From assembly GCA_013398295.1 (NCBI GenBank), contig VZSF01003595.1, forward strand, positions 496,001-560,000: DNA of 64,000 bases, in the 5' to 3' direction. The DNA comes from Chionis minor. Taxonomy: Eukaryota > Chordata > Aves > Charadriiformes > Chionididae. Under the pieces are notes generated by a model. That model searched no databases and had not been told where the DNA came from. It saw nothing but the letters and a program-made list of their open reading frames with translations. Shown piece after piece: positions 61,312-64,000 of this stretch. The first letter of the stretch is position 1; every line of letters starts with the position of its first letter. The position numbers and the translations under genes are program-made.

Positions 61312-61611
61312 ACATCTCAAGAACTGGCGCAGCAGAGACTGTACTCAACATTTAGTCCTTGTCTCGCATGAAACGAAAGGAATCAAAATGCAGTTGGCGC
61401 CCGGTCCATTCAGAGCATCTCCTGCCTGACCTCCAGATCCCCCTCCCACCCACTGCAAACTCTCACCTCGGCTCTTCCCATCTCGCCCTCGATGCCGGGG
61501 CTGGCAGTGCTGTCCCTCCATCTGTCCATCCCAGCAGGCCGGCCGCTCCTCCGAGACGTGCCGACAGCAGCCGTGATGAGAAGCCACAAGCTTCACTGCC
61601 TTTGGGAGCCG

Positions 61612-61820
61612 ACACAGCAAAATTTATGTGGAAAAGAGACCCAAAAAACATCGGCACTAATGGAAGGGAGAGGTTGTATAGCACCACTGAAAATATGATC
61701 CAAGCGATGTACAGTGAAATGGCAGCATCCATCAGTTCCGAGATGTTTGCTTACAAATTGGAGGCTCTAGCTATTAGTTTTGTGACCATTACAAAAGGGA
61801 AAGGGGAAATTACTGCGTGT
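61612..61820. promoter_or_regulatory. Candidate conserved non-coding element
   Basis: CpG-poor unique block, AAATTTATGTGGAAAAGAG through GGCTCTAGCTATTAGTTTTG and GACCATTACAAAAGGGAAAG. Frames cross it but show no domain. The call rests on composition. Confidence 0.3.
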
Positions 61821-63295
61821 TTTCAGCCTGGCTTTCCTCCCACCTGCCCTTCTCTGCATGAAAAGGTATGAAAGGACAAAGAAAGATGAACCAAGCAACC
61901 AAAACATAGGCCACAGGAAAGCAAGTCCATTTATTTAAGAGACATTTACATTTAAGGAGAGAAAACTAAATCCATCCCCAAAAGAATGGCAGTGTTTAGC
62001 TGCTGCTCCTCTCTCCATCCCCATCGCAGCCCAGCACCGACAGCTCAATAAATAATGCACTGCATCCCCTTCTCACCTATCATGAAACGTCCAGCTAAGC
62101 TCTGTTGGTCTATGGCACAGTGCTTGCCTTAAAAAAAAAAAGAAATTAAAAAAAAAGAAGGGTTTCTTGGAAAATTAAGACAGGAAAGATGGAAAAGCCA
62201 GCAAGGCAGCGCCTCACAGCCATGCCCATGTGGGAGCGGCGGTTCTGGGAGCACAGCTCCGAATTCATCACGGCGAAACCTGCCAGGATGTGCCAGCAGC
62301 GGCTCCTCCATGGAGATGCTATACCAAGACGGAATCGTGCCGGGAAGTTAAGGGGGGTGGCCAAAGCATGGCCTCGGGACACCTCTCCCCGTGCCCTGGA
62401 CCGGGGCAGCACCGAGAGGAAACCCCACTCTCAACCATCCCCAACAGGGCGCCCATCCTGGAGGTGTGTGCTCTTGGCCAGGGCTGTATTCAACATCCAG
62501 GAGCTGCCTGGAGAGACAAGTTTTCAACTGCATATTGTTCTTCAAGTAAGAACCGCGATGCCCAGCTGAGAGACGACCCAGCACCGCCACCACGCCTGCC
62601 CTGCGGCGCACGGGACACGGACGGCACCGTCTTCAGCACGAAAACCATCATCATCTCACAGGGACCACGGGTGCCGCACCCAGGAGTACAAGGCAACCAT
62701 CAAAGATATCTTCAGGGCAATTCTCCTGGAAAAACTTCTTTGCCTGACATTTACTACTGCAGCGTTAATTCTTTCTATTCGGCCACTCTATAATAGGGAC
62801 AGAAACCGAAGCATTTTGTACGTTGACTCTTGCAGGAGAATCTCTAATAGCCGTTTACAGCTGATGTGATAAAGCGAAAATAAAAAACCCCGCGCTCGGC
62901 AAGGCGAGGAACATCTCGCCCCTACATTGCCATTTTTAGCTATCCCAACGTACACCAGTGTTCAGAGGCAGAGCCCGGGGAAGGGCCCGCTTGTCGGCCC
63001 CGGAGTGACTGATACGGATGGAGGAGAGAAAGCCAAAGCCCTACCTGGCCGCAGGGAGGCTGCGCCGGGGCTGTGACTAACAGCCAAGAGCATCTTTTTC
63101 TAGGAAGAAACCTTTTATTTAAATTAAACCCTGTTTTCTGCTCACTCATGGTCACGCATCCATTGGCAACCTGAGCCGACATGACCACTATATGAATTAC
63201 TTTTTTCCTCCGAGTGTACACTACACCCAAAAGGAAGATAATGCCGTCCTTCCCGGAGAAGGCTGCTGTCGCCTGTCCCCCATCCCCACCCACCG
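61821..63295. other. Intergenic DNA, nothing specific
   Basis: Unique sequence with A-rich tracts at 62131-62158 and a mixed GC-rich part at 62190-62700. Frames up to 187 codons overlap on both strands without domains. Confidence 0.35.
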
Positions 63296-63362
63296 CTGGT
63301 CCTTATGGGACTCGATGGTCTTTATGGGTCCCTTCCAACTCAAGATATTCCGTGATTCTGTG
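63296..63362 (+). mobile_element. CR1 LINE, terminal 3' fragment
   Basis: GGGACTCGATGGTCTTTATG followed by GGTCCCTTCCAACTCAAG and the terminus ATTCCGTGATTCTGTG, two diverged CR1 octamers. About 65 bases are recognisable, strongly 5' truncated. Confidence 0.9.
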
Positions 63363-64000
63363 AGAGTTTATGCTGCAGAAAACATTTTTGGGGTCCAGAG
63401 GAGCCGTCGCTGCCTGAAGCCCTGTCTCCCTCCCCGTTTGCACGTCCAGGCTTTGCTGCCCCCGTAGACACCCCCTTATGCACCACGGTACGGATGTGCC
63501 TGGAAACAACCTCCCGAGGGACAGAGCGGGGAAAATACATTTTCAATTAAGTGTTTTCAGCTGAAGTTTTTATAACCAAAAGGCCCCAGAACAGGAACAA
63601 AAGCTTCCTTTCAGGGAAAATAAATGTTTGATGAGGAATTTAATGAAAACCAGCGCAACTCGGGGAGAGGGGGGTGGGGAGGGATTGTGCCAAGATGGTG
63701 TGTTGCTGCGTTTTGGAGGACATTAGGTCCCCTGGCCCAGGCCACCCAGGACAAGGCTCGCTGGTCCATCGGGACAGCGTCTCCTCAACTGTCCTGTGCC
63801 TCCCGTCCCCACCATCCTGGTTTTACAGGAGACAAGTGACCAAACCCCAGGCTCTCAGAAGCCCAGAGGGGACCAGGGCTGGTCTCTTGTGGGGAGACCC
63901 AGAGCCCCACCAGCCCCTTGCCTTCCCAAACCAAAACTGCTGCTTCAAAGCCCTGGTTCAGCAGGGAGGAGGCAAAAGCAGGGAGCTGACTCTGTGCTTG
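63363..64000. other. Intergenic DNA, nothing specific
   Basis: Unique sequence running to the window end, G rich near 63662-63683. No gene is recognised. Confidence 0.3.
63662..63683 (+). other. Potential G-quadruplex
   Basis: G tracts at 63662-63665, 63669-63674, 63676-63679 and 63681-63683 with loops of 3, 1 and 1 bases. This is the most compact quadruplex motif in the window. Confidence 0.65.

Noticed and set aside
1..64000. CRISPR arrays, operons, phage or prokaryotic mobile elements
   Set aside because: No regularly spaced direct repeats, no compact gene clusters and no ribosome-binding-site architecture. CR1 elements and the CpG island make this vertebrate DNA.

Overview
This window looks like nuclear DNA from a bird. 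The evidence is at least six CR1 LINE 3' ends, with the avian pattern of a rightward terminus that reads ...GATTCTATGATTCTA or its complement ...AGAATCATAGAA. Other support comes from vertebrate-style microsatellites, a CpG island, and the absence of any dense run of genes. No protein-coding gene can be called with confidence. I found no tRNA or rRNA gene, no CRISPR array, and nothing prokaryotic. Most of the open frames are short, overlap on both strands, have no recognisable domain, and behave like chance frames in GC-rich vertebrate DNA.

Layout. (1) Positions 1 to about 18.2 kb are unique, CR1-poor DNA whose plus strand is enriched in A+C (58% in 14 hand-counted rows). (2) A CpG island lies at about 18.26-18.80 kb and is broken by a 210-base assembly gap (18537-18746). 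(3) From about 18.8 to 64 kb there is mostly non-coding DNA. It lacks the compositional bias (47.6% A+C in seven hand-counted rows) and alternates between GC-rich, G/C-skewed stretches and quiet AT-rich blocks packed with TAAT cores. These blocks look like conserved non-coding (enhancer-like) elements. All the CR1 fragments lie in this right-hand part, between 35 and 63.4 kb.

Reading them together: the strand bias to the left of the CpG island and its loss to the right is what transcription-associated mutation would leave if a gene starts in the island and runs leftwards (minus strand), with the whole left 18 kb being its first intron. A clean splice-donor motif on the minus strand at 18408/18409 fits this. 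The right 45 kb would then be the upstream regulatory landscape of that gene. The gene itself cannot be named, because its exon 1 is at least partly inside the gap and no other exon is recognisable here.

Small structures worth noting are an 18-bp tandem array with a hexapeptide-like period (19443-19568), a 60/64-bp duplication (2671-2794), a 22-bp array (50117-50173), and a 40-bp duplication split by a single N that may be an assembly artefact (29966-30046). There is also a long CCTAT array seeded on a CR1 tail (57518-57615).
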